This document shows, piece after piece, positions 1-9,472 of a DNA stretch of 64,000 nt. The position numbers and the translations under genes are program-made. The number at the start of each line of letters is the position of its first letter. The first letter of the stretch is position 1. The notes under the pieces are model-generated. The model searched no databases. It was not told the origin of the DNA and was given only the letters and a program-made list of their open reading frames with translations. Source of the stretch: Acidithiobacillus sp. AMEEHan (GTDB lineage: Bacteria > Pseudomonadota > Gammaproteobacteria > Acidithiobacillales > Acidithiobacillaceae); NCBI RefSeq assembly GCF_030996345.1, contig NZ_CP118747.1, positions 481,501 to 545,500 on the forward strand, read 5' to 3'.

Positions 1-190
1 CAGCGATTGGCGCTTTTCGCCCGAGCGTTCGCGCGAGATCGTGCAGGCCCTGTATACCGCTGGCGCTCACGTGAGCTATGCCGAAATCGAATCCCATCAT
101 GGCCACGACTCGTTTTTGCTCCCGATTCCCCAGTACTTGCGGGTCATGCGCTCCTATCTGGAGCGCATGGCAGAGGAGATCGGCGTATGA
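1..190 (+). CDS. metX: Homoserine O-acetyltransferase MetX, C-terminal end (partial)
   Basis: The reading frame from base 2 enters from outside the window and ends at TGA 188-190. It encodes the last 62 residues of an alpha/beta-hydrolase-fold acyltransferase. The stretch [12 protein letters not shown] carries the catalytic histidine typical of the MetX family (acetyl or succinyl transfer to homoserine in methionine synthesis). The stop overlaps the metW start as ATGA, the usual metX-metW arrangement in proteobacteria. Acetyl versus succinyl specificity cannot be judged from this fragment. Confidence 0.88.
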   Translation, partial: SDWRFSPERSREIVQALYTAGAHVSYAEIESHHGHDSFLLPIPQYLRVMRSYLERMAEEIGV

Positions 191-795
191 GCCAGACATT
201 GCGACGCGACTTGCAGATCATTGCCGACTGGATTCGTCCAGGGAGCCGCGTGCTCGACCTGGGTTGCGGCGAAGGGGAACTGCTCTCGCATCTGCAGCAG
301 CAAAAGCAGGTCAAGGGCTACGGCATCGAACTGGACGATGAGCGGGTGGCGGCGGCGTTACGGCGGGGCGTGCCGGTCCTGCAACAGGACCTAGATAGTG
401 GACTGCGGCAATTTGCCAGCGGCAGCGTGGATACGGTGGTTCTGTCCTTGACTCTGCAGGCGGTGCATTACCCTCTTGATCTTCTGTTGGAGATGTTGCG
501 AGTGGGCCGCGAAGGGATCGTCACCTTCCCCAACATGGGACATTGGCGCGCGCGCTGGCAACTCGGCGTTGGTGGCCACATGCCCATAACCGACGTTTTG
601 CCGCATACGTGGTACGATACCCCCAACATCCATCTTTGTACCATTCGCGACTTTGACGCCCTGTGCCACCAGAATCGCATCGAGGTGCGTGAGCGCGTGG
701 TGTTGGACGATCGCCGTCGCAACACCACGAGCAACCGCATGCTGCCCAATCTTCTTGGAGAAGTGGCACTCTATCGATGCGCAAAGGCGGATTGA
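187..795 (+). CDS. metW: Methionine biosynthesis protein MetW
   Basis: The 202-residue protein starts at ATG 187 inside the metX stop, so translation is probably coupled. The frame is open further upstream, but that part is the metX shadow. It has a class I SAM-dependent methyltransferase fold with motif [13 protein letters not shown] near residues 22-33. The family features TFPNMGHWR and [12 protein letters not shown] are present. MetW acts together with MetX in many proteobacteria and is needed for full MetX activity; a methyltransfer reaction for it is not established. Confidence 0.92.
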   Translation: MSQTLRRDLQIIADWIRPGSRVLDLGCGEGELLSHLQQQKQVKGYGIELDDERVAAALRRGVPVLQQDLDSGLRQFASGSVDTVVLSLTLQAVHYPLDLLLEMLRVGREGIVTFPNMGHWRARWQLGVGGHMPITDVLPHTWYDTPNIHLCTIRDFDALCHQNRIEVRERVVLDDRRRNTTSNRMLPNLLGEVALYRCAKAD

Positions 796-817
796 GCGCA
801 GACCGCGGGAGCCAGCC

Positions 818-1474
818 ATGACCCTGGAATTGATTAGCTTTCCCCTTTGTCCCTATGTGCAGCGCTCGGTCATCACCCTGCTGCACAAAGAGGTTCTCTT
901 TACCCTGACCCACATCGATCTGGCCCACAAGCCAGAGTGGTTTCTGGCCATCTCACCCTTGGGTAAGGTTCCCTGTCTGCGCGTCGACACCGACATCGTT
1001 CTTTTTGAATCGCAGGTCATCAACGAATATCTCGACGAGACCTTGCCACCGCCTTTGCACCCTGCGAACCCCTTGGAAAGGGCCCGGCACCGGGCCTGGA
1101 TCGCCCTGGGAGGCGAGGCCCTGGGGGATCAGTTTCAGATGATGGTGGCGCAGGGAGAGGAACGCTTCACTGCTGCCCACCGCCAGCTCTTCGACAAATT
1201 GCAGCGACTGGAAACAGCAATGGGCGACGGACCTTTTTTCGCTGGAGAGCGCTTCAGTCTGGTCGATGCCGCGTTCGCCCCGCTATTCATGCGCATGGAA
1301 ATCCTCCATGCCCTGCGGCCATTGCCGAGCTGGGAAAGTCTCGGCAAACTACGGCGGTGGACCGCGCAACTCATGGAGTTGCCGGAAGTCGCTGGCTCGG
1401 TACGGGCAGATTTCGCCAACCTGCTGCGTAACTATTTGAGCGAGAAGGGCAGTTTACTGCTGCGTTCAATCTAA
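818..1474 (+). CDS. Glutathione S-transferase family protein
   Basis: This 218-residue protein starts at ATG 818 behind GGGAG. The N-terminal thioredoxin-like half begins with SFPLCPYVQR, a glutaredoxin-like Cys-Pro-Tyr motif of omega-type and SspA-like GSTs. GKVPCLRVD and the ESQVINEYLDE glutathione-binding segment follow. The C-terminal half is the all-helical GST domain, with the N-capping segment FSLVDAAFAPL. The substrate is unknown. The stop overlaps the first possible ATG of ubiE by one base, so the two genes are probably cotranscribed. Assignment to the GST superfamily is secure; SspA identity is not. Confidence 0.85.
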   Translation: MTLELISFPLCPYVQRSVITLLHKEVLFTLTHIDLAHKPEWFLAISPLGKVPCLRVDTDIVLFESQVINEYLDETLPPPLHPANPLERARHRAWIALGGEALGDQFQMMVAQGEERFTAAHRQLFDKLQRLETAMGDGPFFAGERFSLVDAAFAPLFMRMEILHALRPLPSWESLGKLRRWTAQLMELPEVAGSVRADFANLLRNYLSEKGSLLLRSI

Positions 1475-1485
1475 TGGAGAGAGGG

Positions 1486-2265
1486 ATGACCGATCACGAC
1501 CTGCCGGAAAACGAGCAAGAGTCTGCCACTACGCATTTTGGTTATCAGGAAGTTCCGGAGGCGGAAAAGGAAAAGCTGGTGCGCGGGGTGTTCAGCAGCG
1601 TTGCGAACCGCTACGACCTCATGAATGATTTGATGTCGCTGGGGGTACACCGGCTGTGGAAACGCTACACGGTAGATCTGGCCCGGCCCCGTCCGGGGCA
1701 GCAGGTGCTGGATCTGGCCGGCGGCACCGGAGATCTGGCGGCGCTCCTCTATAAACGTCTGCAGCCAAATGGCCGCATCGTCGTCTCCGATATCAACCCG
1801 GAGATGCTGGCGGTGGGCGAAAAGCGCCTCGCCGACAAGGGCATGCTTGGCGGCGTCGAGTTCGTCGAGGCCAATGCCGAAGAACTGCCCTTCGCCGACC
1901 AACAATTCGATCTCGTTACCCTGGCCTTCGGCATCCGCAACATGACGCACCCAGAGCGCGCACTGGCGGAGATCTACCGAGTACTCAAGGTTGGCGGCCG
2001 CGCCTTGATCCTGGAGTTTTCGCACCCGCGTTGGCCGGGCCTGCAGCAGATCTACGACCTTTATTCCTTCAACATCCTGCCCAAGATTGGCGAGATCGTC
2101 GCCAAAGACCGCGACAGTTATCAGTATCTGGTGGAATCCATTCGCCGCTTTCCCGATCAGGATACCTTCCGTATGATGATGGAGGATGCCGGTTTTGCGC
2201 GGGTCGACGTGCATAATCTGTCCGGTGGCATTGTCGCCATCCACCGCGGCTTTCGTCTCGATTGA
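1486..2265 (+). CDS. ubiE: Demethylmenaquinone/2-methoxy-6-polyprenyl-1,4-benzoquinol methyltransferase UbiE
   Basis: The 259-residue SAM methyltransferase performs the C-methylation step of ubiquinone (and menaquinone) synthesis. Visible family signatures are VFSSVANRYDLMNDLMSLG, VLDLAGGTGDLA (SAM site), RNMTHPERALAEIYRVLK and the ending GGIVAIHRGFR. An upstream in-frame ATG at 1474 overlaps the GST stop, but GGAGAGAGGG lies right before ATG 1486, so 1486 is preferred. The product supports the quinone pool used by respiratory enzymes such as the SQR-like protein at 33,920. Confidence 0.95.
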   Translation: MTDHDLPENEQESATTHFGYQEVPEAEKEKLVRGVFSSVANRYDLMNDLMSLGVHRLWKRYTVDLARPRPGQQVLDLAGGTGDLAALLYKRLQPNGRIVVSDINPEMLAVGEKRLADKGMLGGVEFVEANAEELPFADQQFDLVTLAFGIRNMTHPERALAEIYRVLKVGGRALILEFSHPRWPGLQQIYDLYSFNILPKIGEIVAKDRDSYQYLVESIRRFPDQDTFRMMMEDAGFARVDVHNLSGGIVAIHRGFRLD

Positions 2266-2368
2266 TTCTGCCAGTGAAGGGGATTCATCCCCCAGCGTAA
2301 AATTTCCCACTTGAGCCGCACCCACTAGCGGAGCATGATGGCGGCAATTTTGGCAGAGGAGTGATGAC

Positions 2369-4717
2369 ATGACCCGGGTGCACAATCTTGGTTTTCCCCG
2401 CATCGGCCACAAACGTGAGCTGAAGAAGGCCACCGAGGCTTATTGGTCTGGCGAAATCGACGGTGCCGAGCTGGAGGCACGAGGTGCGCAACTGCGGGAG
2501 CGTCACTGGCGCATCCAACAGACCTGCGGAGTCGATCTGGTACCCGTGGGCGATTTCACCTTTTACGACCAAATGCTCGACATGAGCTGCACTTTGGGCG
2601 CGATTCCGCCTCGCTATGGTTTTAGCGGTGGCCAAGTCGATCGCGACACCTTCTTTGCCATGGCGCGCGGCTCCAAGACCCAGCCGGCCATGGAAATGAC
2701 CAAATGGTTCGATACCAACTACCATTACATCGTCCCCGAATTCCATGAGGATATGGAGTTCCGGCTGAGCAGCGAGCGGATTTTCGCTCAGGTAAAAGAG
2801 GCCCAGGCCTTGGGTTTGAATGCCAAGCCGGTCCTCATCGGCCCGCTGACCTACCTGTGGCTGGGTAAGGAAAAAGATCTGTCCACCGCCCATGGCGAGG
2901 CTGGTCATCGCCATGACGAGGGCTGTGCTGGCCATGGCGAGGCGCCGCGTCACGCGGGTTTTGACCGTCTACGTCTGTTGCCCAAGGTTCTCCCCGTTTA
3001 TGCCGAAATCCTTGGCAAGCTGGCCGATGCTGGCGTCGAGTGGGTGCAGATGGATGAACCGGCGCTGGTCCTCGACCTGCCCCAAGAATGGCTGGACGCA
3101 CTAGACGAGGCCTATGCAGAACTGGCTCAGGGTAAGACACCCAGGATCCTGCTGGCCACCTATTTCGAGTCCGTCGCCGATCATGCTGCACGTCTCAAAG
3201 CGCTGCCGGTTGCGGGACTGCACCTGGATTTGCGACGGGCGCCGGAGCAGCGCGACGTTTTCTTGCAGAGCTATCCGGCCAACAAGATCCTTTCCCTCGG
3301 TATCGTTGACGGCCGCAACGTATGGCGGACCGATCTCGATGCCGCGCTGCAACTCTTGGCTCCTGCCCAGCAGGCGCTCGGCGATCGTTTGTGGATTGCC
3401 CCCTCCTGCAGTCTGATGCACAGCCCGGTAGATTTGGCTCAGGAAACGGAACTGGATGACGAACTCAAATCCTGGCTGGCTTTCTCCGTGCAGAAGCTGG
3501 ATGAGCTTTCGGTGCTCGCCCGCGCAATCGACAAGGGAGAGTCAGCGGCCGCCCAGGAACTGGAAGCGGCGCGCAAGGCCGTCGCCTCCCGCAAGAGCTC
3601 GCCACGCATCCACAACGCGGCCGTCAACGCCCGCCTGGAGCAGCTGGGCAATGATGATGGCCGGCGCAGCAGTCCCTTCCCGGTCCGTGCCAAGGCTCAG
3701 GCGGCGCGTTTCAAGTTGCCACCCTTCCCCACCACCACCATCGGCAGCTTTCCGCAGACCCCTGAAATCCGCAAGGCGCGATTGCAGCACCGCAAAGGTG
3801 AGCTGTCTGACGCGGAATACCACAAGATGATGGAGGCCGAAGTAGCCCTGGTAGTCAAGGAGCAGGAACGCCTGGGCCTGGACGTACCGGTACACGGTGA
3901 GCCCGAGCGCAACGACATGGTCGAATACTTTGGTGAGCAGCTCGCCGGCTTCGCCTTCACCCGCCACGGCTGGGTGCAGAGTTATGGCTCCCGCTATGTG
4001 AAGCCGCCGCTCATCTTCGGTGATGTCTCGCGTCCGCATCCGATGACGGTGGAATGGGCAAAATATGCGCAGTCTCTTACCCAGAAACCGATGAAAGGCA
4101 TGCTTACCGGTCCCGTCACCATTCTGCAGTGGTCTTTCGTGCGCGACGATCAGCCGCGCGAGCGTACCGCCCTGCAGATCGCCTTGGCCATCCGTGACGA
4201 AGTCAAGGATCTGATCGACGCCGGAATCGGCATCATCCAGATCGATGAGCCGGCGTACCGCGAGGGCCTGCCCCTCAAGCGCAAGGATTGGAATAAATAT
4301 CTGGACTGGGCCTCCCGTGCCTTCCGCATCTCGGCGCAGATCGCCCCCGATGACGTGCAGATCCATACCCACATGTGCTACTCGGAGTTCAACGACATTC
4401 TGCCGGCCATTGCAGCGATGGACGCCGATGTGATCACCATCGAGACTTCCCGCTCGCAGATGGAGCTGCTCGATGCCTTCGCTACCTTCAACTACCCCAA
4501 CGAAATCGGGCCGGGCGTCTATGATATCCACTCTCCGCGGGTACCCAGTGTGGAAGAGATGGTGCAGCTCATGGAGAAGGCAGCCAAGGTGGTGCCAGCC
4601 GAACGGCTTTGGGTGAACCCCGACTGTGGCCTCAAAACCCGTAAGTGGGCCGAGGTGACTCCCGCCTTGGAAAACATGGTCAAGGCCACCCAGGAAATTC
4701 GCCAGCGCCTCGCCTGA
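2369..4717 (+). CDS. metE: Cobalamin-independent methionine synthase MetE
   Basis: The 782-residue enzyme transfers a methyl group from methyltetrahydropteroyl-polyglutamate to homocysteine. The N-terminal half starts [10 protein letters not shown]. The catalytic half begins around [16 protein letters not shown]. Zinc ligands are visible in [10 protein letters not shown] (His and Cys), [13 protein letters not shown] (Glu) and NPDCGLKTR (Cys). GGCAGAGGAGTGA precedes ATG 2369. Unusually, the linker that in relatives runs directly from WLGK to FDRL carries about 25 extra His/Gly/Ala-rich residues encoded by a 21-bp tandem repeat (separate entry). The frame stays open throughout. The 5' gap of about 100 bases shows no cobalamin riboswitch. 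Confidence 0.95.
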   Translation: MTRVHNLGFPRIGHKRELKKATEAYWSGEIDGAELEARGAQLRERHWRIQQTCGVDLVPVGDFTFYDQMLDMSCTLGAIPPRYGFSGGQVDRDTFFAMARGSKTQPAMEMTKWFDTNYHYIVPEFHEDMEFRLSSERIFAQVKEAQALGLNAKPVLIGPLTYLWLGKEKDLSTAHGEAGHRHDEGCAGHGEAPRHAGFDRLRLLPKVLPVYAEILGKLADAGVEWVQMDEPALVLDLPQEWLDALDEAYAELAQGKTPRILLATYFESVADHAARLKALPVAGLHLDLRRAPEQRDVFLQSYPANKILSLGIVDGRNVWRTDLDAALQLLAPAQQALGDRLWIAPSCSLMHSPVDLAQETELDDELKSWLAFSVQKLDELSVLARAIDKGESAAAQELEAARKAVASRKSSPRIHNAAVNARLEQLGNDDGRRSSPFPVRAKAQAARFKLPPFPTTTIGSFPQTPEIRKARLQHRKGELSDAEYHKMMEAEVALVVKEQERLGLDVPVHGEPERNDMVEYFGEQLAGFAFTRHGWVQSYGSRYVKPPLIFGDVSRPHPMTVEWAKYAQSLTQKPMKGMLTGPVTILQWSFVRDDQPRERTALQIALAIRDEVKDLIDAGIGIIQIDEPAYREGLPLKRKDWNKYLDWASRAFRISAQIAPDDVQIHTHMCYSEFNDILPAIAAMDADVITIETSRSQMELLDAFATFNYPNEIGPGVYDIHSPRVPSVEEMVQLMEKAAKVVPAERLWVNPDCGLKTRKWAEVTPALENMVKATQEIRQRLA
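2890..2952 (+). repeat. Three-unit 21-bp tandem repeat inside metE
   Basis: CCATG recurs at 2890, 2911 and 2932, exactly 21 bases apart, within three imperfect units reading CCATGGCGAGG, CCATGACGAGG and CCATGGCGAGG at their starts. Because 21 is a multiple of three, the array stays in frame and gives heptads resembling [14 protein letters not shown] and HGEAPRH. Units differ at several positions, so the expansion is not very recent. Confidence 0.8.
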
Positions 4718-4741
4718 ACACAGCGGTTACCCAAACCCAGC

Positions 4742-4765
4742 AACCCCCGCCCTGCGGGGGTTTTT
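4742..4765 (+). terminator. Rho-independent terminator after metE
   Basis: AACCCCCGC (4742-4750) pairs with GCGGGGGTT across a CCT loop and is followed by a run of five T (4761-4765). It lies 25 bases after the metE stop and ends the metE transcript before sulP. Confidence 0.9.
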
Positions 4766-4836
4766 ATATGGCTGGGGAACTCGTTCCACCTCTGTTACTC
4801 TAACGGCCCGCCAGATCTGCTAAGGGGAGCCACTGG

Positions 4837-6428
4837 ATGAGTCTGCCTCAGACCTCTTCCGCCGGGCAGCGTTCTGCTGTCGGGAACATCAATCTTTCAC
4901 CACTTGCCAATTTCCGTTTCGACGTTCCTGCCGCCCTGGTCGTAGCCTTGGTGGCCATCCCCCTCTGTCTTGGCGTGGCCCTGGCGTCGGGGGCGCCACT
5001 GATGGCGGGCATCCTGGCGGGCATCGTCGGCGGCATGGTCGTGCCGCTGTTCAGCAAATCGCCCCTCTCGGTCAGCGGCCCCGCTGCCGGACTCACGGCC
5101 ATCATTGTGGTCGCCATCGAAGACCTGCACAGCTTTCCCATTTTCTTGCTGGCAGTGATCATTGCCGGCGTCCTACAGATCCTCATGGGCGTTCTGCGCG
5201 CCGGCGGCATTGCCTATTTTTTCCCATCTGCGGTCATCGAAGGCATGCTTGCGGCCATCGGCATCATCCTGATCATGAAACAGTTTCCCTATGCAGTGGG
5301 CTTCGATCTAGGACAATTTGGCGGCCAGGAATTCAGTAGCGGGGGAACGGAAAACACCTTCTCCGGCATTTTCAGTGCGCTGGGGCACGTGCATTGGGGT
5401 GCGCTATTGATCAGCGTGGTCTGTCTGACCATTCTTCTGTTCTGGGACCAGGTCCCGTTTCTAAAAAGACAAACCTGGTTTTCCGGCCCTCTGATAGCCG
5501 TACTTGCCGGTACGCTGCTCAACCTGTTGTTTGGCGCTGCATTCCCAGAGCTGCAACTCGGCGCCGACAAGCTGGTGCAACTACCCGTCATCCACTCCGT
5601 GGGAGAGCTCGGCCAGCTCGTACAGTTTCCCGATTGGTCGGCGCTGGGTCAGCAGCAGGTGTGGATCGTTGGCGTGACTATCGCCATCGTCGCGAGCTTG
5701 GAGAGCTTGCTGTCCATCGAGGCCGCCGACAAGCTCGATCCTTTCAAGCGACGTACCCCCTGGATGGCGAACTCTACGGTCAGGGGGTAGCCAATATCAT
5801 CAGTGGACTGCTCGGAGGACTACCCGTCACGGCGGTTATCGTGCGCTCCAGCGCCAACATCAGCGCCGGGGGCAGAACCAAGGCGGCGGCGTTTCTCCAT
5901 GGAGTCTTTCTCCTCGTTGCCGCTCTTTTGCTGGCACCTTTTCTCAATCGGATTCCGCTGGCGGCGCTGGCTTCTGTGCTAATGATGGTGGGTTTCAAAC
6001 TCGCCCACCCCAAGGTCTTTCGCCATATGTATTCCCTGGGCAAGACACAGGTGCTTCCGTTTGTCATTACCATTGTCGCCATACTCTCTACCGATCTGTT
6101 GATCGGCGTCGCCGTGGGCCTGGTGACTGGTCTGTTTTTCGTTTTGCGCGCCAATTATCATAGCGCCTTGGAGCTTCGTCAGGACGGCACCCATCAGTAC
6201 CTGCTGCGTTTCAAGCGCGAGCTGACCTTCGTAAACAAGGCGCGTCTGGCTCGTTTACTGGACTCTTTACCGCAAGGGAGCACCCTCATCCTCGACGGAG
6301 CGCTGGTGACCTTCATCGATCACGACGTGCTGGAGGTCATCCGCAATTTTGAAGAGTCTGCCCCCCTGCGCCAGATTCAGGTCTCGGAACGGAATTTCGA
6401 TAACCCGGTACTAAGAGCGCAGACCTGA
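4837..6428 (+). pseudogene. SulP-family anion transporter with STAS domain, frameshifted
   Basis: The gene starts at ATG 4837 behind AGGGGAG. The first 307 or so residues are a SulP membrane domain with several transmembrane helices, including SVSGPAAGLTA and ASLESLLSIEAADKLDPFKR. The frame then ends at 5790. The rest of the same protein (ELYGQGVANIISGLLGG, then a C-terminal STAS domain with LILDGALVTFIDHD) continues in the next frame to 6428. Adding one C to the five-C run at 5756-5760 restores a single protein of about 530 residues. SulP carriers move sulfate, bicarbonate or other anions; substrate is not determinable. The break may be a sequence error rather than real inactivation. Confidence 0.85.
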
Positions 6429-7343
6429 TCATTGCGGCAGTTTGGTGGATAACGGTAGATTACGTTCAATTGCCAAACGCCGCAGGGCGTCCGCGTTCTT
6501 GCCATCTCTGGCAAGGCGTTCCCACAGCGGATGCGGCCCGAGGTTCATACCCGCCCGCAACATCCGTTCGCGGATGCCTCCGCCACCCTCACCGAGCGCC
6601 AGATTCATCAGGATCAAGGCATCGATATAGCCCTCGATATCTCGCTGGTTGTGCGTGATACGCAGCAGTTCCGCGTATAGCGGCAGTCTTAGCGGCTCTT
6701 CCTGGATGGCGGCTTGCAGTATGGCAACGCCGTAGTGCGGATCGGCATTGCGTGACACCAATGCCAGCGCCTTGGCCGCCGTCATTGGCTCTTGCAGCTG
6801 CGCCTCTGGCGAGGGAATGGGCATGCCCATCTTCTCCGCGAGGACCAGCAATTCCAGATTTCCAGGGTCGCGACGCAAGCCGTCGCCGACGCGTTGCTTC
6901 CACCACAGCTCGTCGCCGGGCGCGGCACTCGATTCGCCAAGGCTTTCAAGCAGCTGCGTATAGGCATTCATGTCTTCCAGAGCAAGGTAGGCGTCGAGGA
7001 GCTGATTGATGGCCCGACCATCGCCGGGCTGCAGATCCACATACCAGCGCAGGACCGTCGCAGCCTGTGAATAATGGCCGTACTGCATGTAAATATCCGC
7101 TTCCCGCAGCAGATCTTCCCCGCTCAGGGCTTCTTCTTGCACGACCTGCCGCGGCGCGACCGTCCCCGGGGCAGAAGGAGACGCCGCGACGACGGGCTGC
7201 TCTTCGGGCGCAGGCGGAACTGGGGGAAGCTCGGCGCTACGCGCCGTTTTCTTGCCTTTGCGCCGTCCAGTGAAGCGGATGTACACCTCAATGGCGACCA
7301 GCACCACCACAACGATTTCCAGGATCAACATCAAACCCTGCAC
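6429..7343 (-). CDS. Membrane-anchored TPR protein, FimV-like
   Basis: The 304-residue protein begins at GTG 7343 behind CAGGAG; an ATG lies four codons downstream. The N terminus is a single hydrophobic anchor (LILEIVVVVLVAIEVYI), followed by a Lys/Arg patch and a Pro/Ala-rich linker. Tetratricopeptide-like helices follow, such as LLREADIYMQYGHYSQAATVL and LQPGDGRAINQLLDAYLALED, resembling the cytoplasmic TPR part of FimV-type pilus/polarity proteins. The TPR part should be cytosolic. It lies downstream of a small GTPase on the same strand, with which it may act. Its stop abuts the sulP stop (convergent). Exact function unknown. Confidence 0.7.
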   Translation of the reverse strand: MQGLMLILEIVVVVLVAIEVYIRFTGRRKGKKTARSAELPPVPPAPEEQPVVAASPSAPGTVAPRQVVQEEALSGEDLLREADIYMQYGHYSQAATVLRWYVDLQPGDGRAINQLLDAYLALEDMNAYTQLLESLGESSAAPGDELWWKQRVGDGLRRDPGNLELLVLAEKMGMPIPSPEAQLQEPMTAAKALALVSRNADPHYGVAILQAAIQEEPLRLPLYAELLRITHNQRDIEGYIDALILMNLALGEGGGGIRERMLRAGMNLGPHPLWERLARDGKNADALRRLAIERNLPLSTKLPQ

Positions 7344-7414
7344 GTATCTCGCTCCTGACTTGCCACTCTGTGCATGGGCACTTAGTCGAAAATGAAAAAT
7401 TTACCGGGAGGGGA

Positions 7415-8026
7415 TTAGGGTACCCCGTGTTGGATACCACCCAAGGAAAATTCATCGTGCATGGCGTTCCTCTGTCCAATTTCACCAAGGAGGAGCCGCA
7501 GTAACGTCAGCACTTCTTCCCGATCGCGAACGTCCGTAGTAGTGAGACGCAAGCGGAGGTCACCGTGTCGAAGATAGGGCGGAAGACGCAGTTCTTCGCG
7601 CTCCACTCCGGAAAGCTTGTTGAGCGCAACCACTCCCACGGGTTGGTGCAGGTAAGGTAAAATTCGGTCCAGGTACAGATGGATTCCCTGCAGCGGTTTG
7701 GGTATGCGCGCATCCATCAACAGTAGTATGCCGCTGGCATTCCGGCTGAGAATTTCCCACATGAATTGGAAACGCTCTTGACCCGGAATTGCATAGACAT
7801 GCAAACGGTCATTGCTCAAAGGGCAATCGATCACCCCGTAATCCAAGGCGACCGTCGTCGTAGTCTTGTTGTCCGAGACCGCCTCACTGTGGAGCGCATC
7901 GGTAGTGAGCGCTTGGTCACCAAAGAGCGTATGCAGCACGGTGGTCTTGCCCGCGCCGACATGCCCGGCAATCAGGATCTTCCTGACGGTCCGTGGTGGC
8001 CTGACGACGTCCGAGTTCTTGCACAT
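7415..8026 (-). CDS. Small Ras-like/MglA-type GTPase
   Basis: The 203-residue protein has a Walker A P-loop GHVGAGKTT near residues 21-29, a switch region TTTTVALDYGVI, a G3-like IPGQERFQFMWEI and a G4-like ALNKLS in which the usual Asp is Ser. This pattern fits the bacterial GTPase group often paired with roadblock proteins, including MglA-like polarity switches. The chosen ATG 8026 lies just after the upstream lipoprotein stop (8029); an open frame extends further upstream into that gene. No roadblock-domain partner is seen in the window. Membership in the GTPase family is firm; the pathway is inferred only from the adjacent TPR protein. Confidence 0.8.
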   Translation of the reverse strand: MCKNSDVVRPPRTVRKILIAGHVGAGKTTVLHTLFGDQALTTDALHSEAVSDNKTTTTVALDYGVIDCPLSNDRLHVYAIPGQERFQFMWEILSRNASGILLLMDARIPKPLQGIHLYLDRILPYLHQPVGVVALNKLSGVEREELRLPPYLRHGDLRLRLTTTDVRDREEVLTLLRLLLGEIGQRNAMHDEFSLGGIQHGVP

Positions 8027-8028
8027 TT

Positions 8029-8421
8029 TCAGTTGGCAGGCGCCGAAATGGCTTCTCCGACATACTTGCCGACCCAATGCTCGATGTCCTGCACGTCGCG
8101 CAGGTGGCCATACAAGCCAATCCGCGCCTCAAATTTGGTGACGGACGCCCCCAGTCCATGCAAGGTGATCAGGATTGCATCTCCCCCCGCCGTGTATCCC
8201 CGCAACTCTACCGTCTGCGGATTCACAGTTTTTGTACCAGTAAAACGCATACCGGCAGCCGGCAGGGCGCGTTCCGTGGCACTCACGACCGTAGCCAGCG
8301 AGGCAGGGTAGTAGGTGTAGTAGGGCACCGGATTGATCTGCGGCGCAATGGTGGAACTACAGGCACTCAGAGAGCCCGCCATGCCAAGCAACAGCGGCAG
8401 CATTATTACGTTTCTTTTCAA
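8029..8421 (-). CDS. Small lipoprotein, DUF3568-like
   Basis: The 130-residue protein carries a signal peptide ending in the lipobox LSAC near residue 21, then a short alpha/beta domain with TVVSATERALPAAGMRF and KFEARIGLYG, a pattern of small envelope lipoproteins. The start is taken as TTG 8421, preceded by GAGGAT. An ATG at 8403 would also give a signal peptide but has no visible ribosome-binding site. The gene heads the run lipoprotein, GTPase, TPR protein on the minus strand. Molecular role unknown. Confidence 0.7.
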   Translation of the reverse strand: MKRNVIMLPLLLGMAGSLSACSSTIAPQINPVPYYTYYPASLATVVSATERALPAAGMRFTGTKTVNPQTVELRGYTAGGDAILITLHGLGASVTKFEARIGLYGHLRDVQDIEHWVGKYVGEAISAPAN

Positions 8422-8555
8422 GTAATCATCCTCTCATCCGGGGATCTCTGATCACCTTGGGGAAGCGCCAAGGCACCTACTTGCGCATGGCATAAAATGC
8501 TACCATATTGATTACGAGTAAAGCCAACTGTAACGGTAGAGAGAGGGAGTCATCA

Positions 8556-8936
8556 ATGACGAAAATACGTTGGATAGTCATCGCAGTGGTTCCTGCCGTC
8601 CTGGCGGGCTGTGCCAATAATCCCTATGCCAGTAACGCAACCACGGCCAATACCGCGGGCGGGGCACTGCTGGGCTCGATCGCTGGCGCGGTCATTGGCA
8701 ATCAGACCGGGTCGCCATTGGCGGGGGCTGCTATCGGTGCGGGGCTTGGCGGGCTGGCCGGCTACGGCATTTCCCGATCGCAGGAACAGCAGGCCCCCCA
8801 GCCAGCGCAGCCGGGCTATTACGCACCCCCTGCCAACAATGTGCAGTGCCCGCCGGGGTATACCTGCACGCCGACCGCGCCACAATATCAGACGCCACCC
8901 AGCTGCCCCCCAGGCTATACCTGCACCGCCAATTGA
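8556..8936 (+). CDS. Glycine-zipper lipoprotein
   Basis: The 126-residue protein starts at ATG 8556 behind GAGAGGGAG. A signal peptide ends in the lipobox LAGC. The core is a glycine zipper (GGALLGSIAGAVIGNQTGSPLAG), followed by a Gln/Pro-rich linker and two copies of CPPGYTC at the C terminus. Glycine-zipper lipoproteins of this kind (PF13441/SlyB-like) sit in the outer membrane and are thought to affect envelope integrity. The duplicated CPPGYTC motif is unusual for this type and could form disulfides. The stop overlaps a TTG start of the next gene. Confidence 0.78.
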   Translation: MTKIRWIVIAVVPAVLAGCANNPYASNATTANTAGGALLGSIAGAVIGNQTGSPLAGAAIGAGLGGLAGYGISRSQEQQAPQPAQPGYYAPPANNVQCPPGYTCTPTAPQYQTPPSCPPGYTCTAN

Positions 8937-9472
8937 GGGCAGACGGCGCTTTGGCACAGAACGGCACGCAGCCTGAACAGCAAACATGGCAGCAAGCCGT
9001 CCTCAACTGGCAGGGAAGTGTTCCGTTCTGGCAACGACAGGGGATCGTCGTTGCCGGTTCTGGGCCGCTTCGCTGGGCACATATTGATCTCAATGGGCGA
9101 CAGATGGCCATGCAGATACCCTCGGCGTGGCAGAAAACCGCGCAGGAGCGTTGCGAAATTCTGTTGCACAGTAACGAAGTCATCGCGCTGAAAAATGCGG
9201 ACGATGTCGTCCATCCCTTACGCCTCGATCGTTTTGGGGCAGGCGTCGAATTACTCCGGCGCGAATGGATGCTGAGCCTGTTCCTCTTTGGACCGATATT
9301 GGGGGTTTTTCTGGTAAACCTCATCTTTGGCATGCCGACATTTTTGTGGTGGGCGGCGTTCGGCGTCCTGGTCTTTTCGCTGGCCATCATGGCCAGCCTG
9401 CTGCGGCGGGATCTGCGTAACATGCGAGGCTGGTTGCAGAGCCGACAAAAATACCTGTCTATCGGCCAATAA
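8933..9472 (+). CDS. Hypothetical membrane protein
   Basis: The frame reads about 179 residues and ends at TAA 9472. The start is uncertain: TTG 8933 overlaps the upstream stop as TTGA, TTG 8951 is also possible, and no ATG occurs until well inside. A soluble part of about 110 residues (PEQQTWQQAVLNWQGSVPFW, RWAHIDLNGRQMAMQIP) is followed by two hydrophobic helices (SLFLFGPILGVFLVNLIFG and WWAAFGVLVFSLAIMASLL) and a basic tail. I do not recognise the family. Position right after a lipoprotein suggests an envelope role. Bases 9,473-9,621 downstream hold a run of seven T at the end of an imperfect GC-rich inverted repeat, a weak terminator candidate. Confidence 0.55.
   Translation: MRADGALAQNGTQPEQQTWQQAVLNWQGSVPFWQRQGIVVAGSGPLRWAHIDLNGRQMAMQIPSAWQKTAQERCEILLHSNEVIALKNADDVVHPLRLDRFGAGVELLRREWMLSLFLFGPILGVFLVNLIFGMPTFLWWAAFGVLVFSLAIMASLLRRDLRNMRGWLQSRQKYLSIGQ

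Noticed and set aside
2266-2368. Cobalamin riboswitch upstream of metE
   Set aside because: The gap is about 100 bases and lacks a B12-box-like sequence. Only a weak GGGGA-TTCA-TCCCC hairpin at 2279-2292 without a T run is present.
3542-4531. 329-codon minus-strand frame inside metE
   Set aside because: Antisense shadow of a conserved metE coding region; no recognisable protein features.
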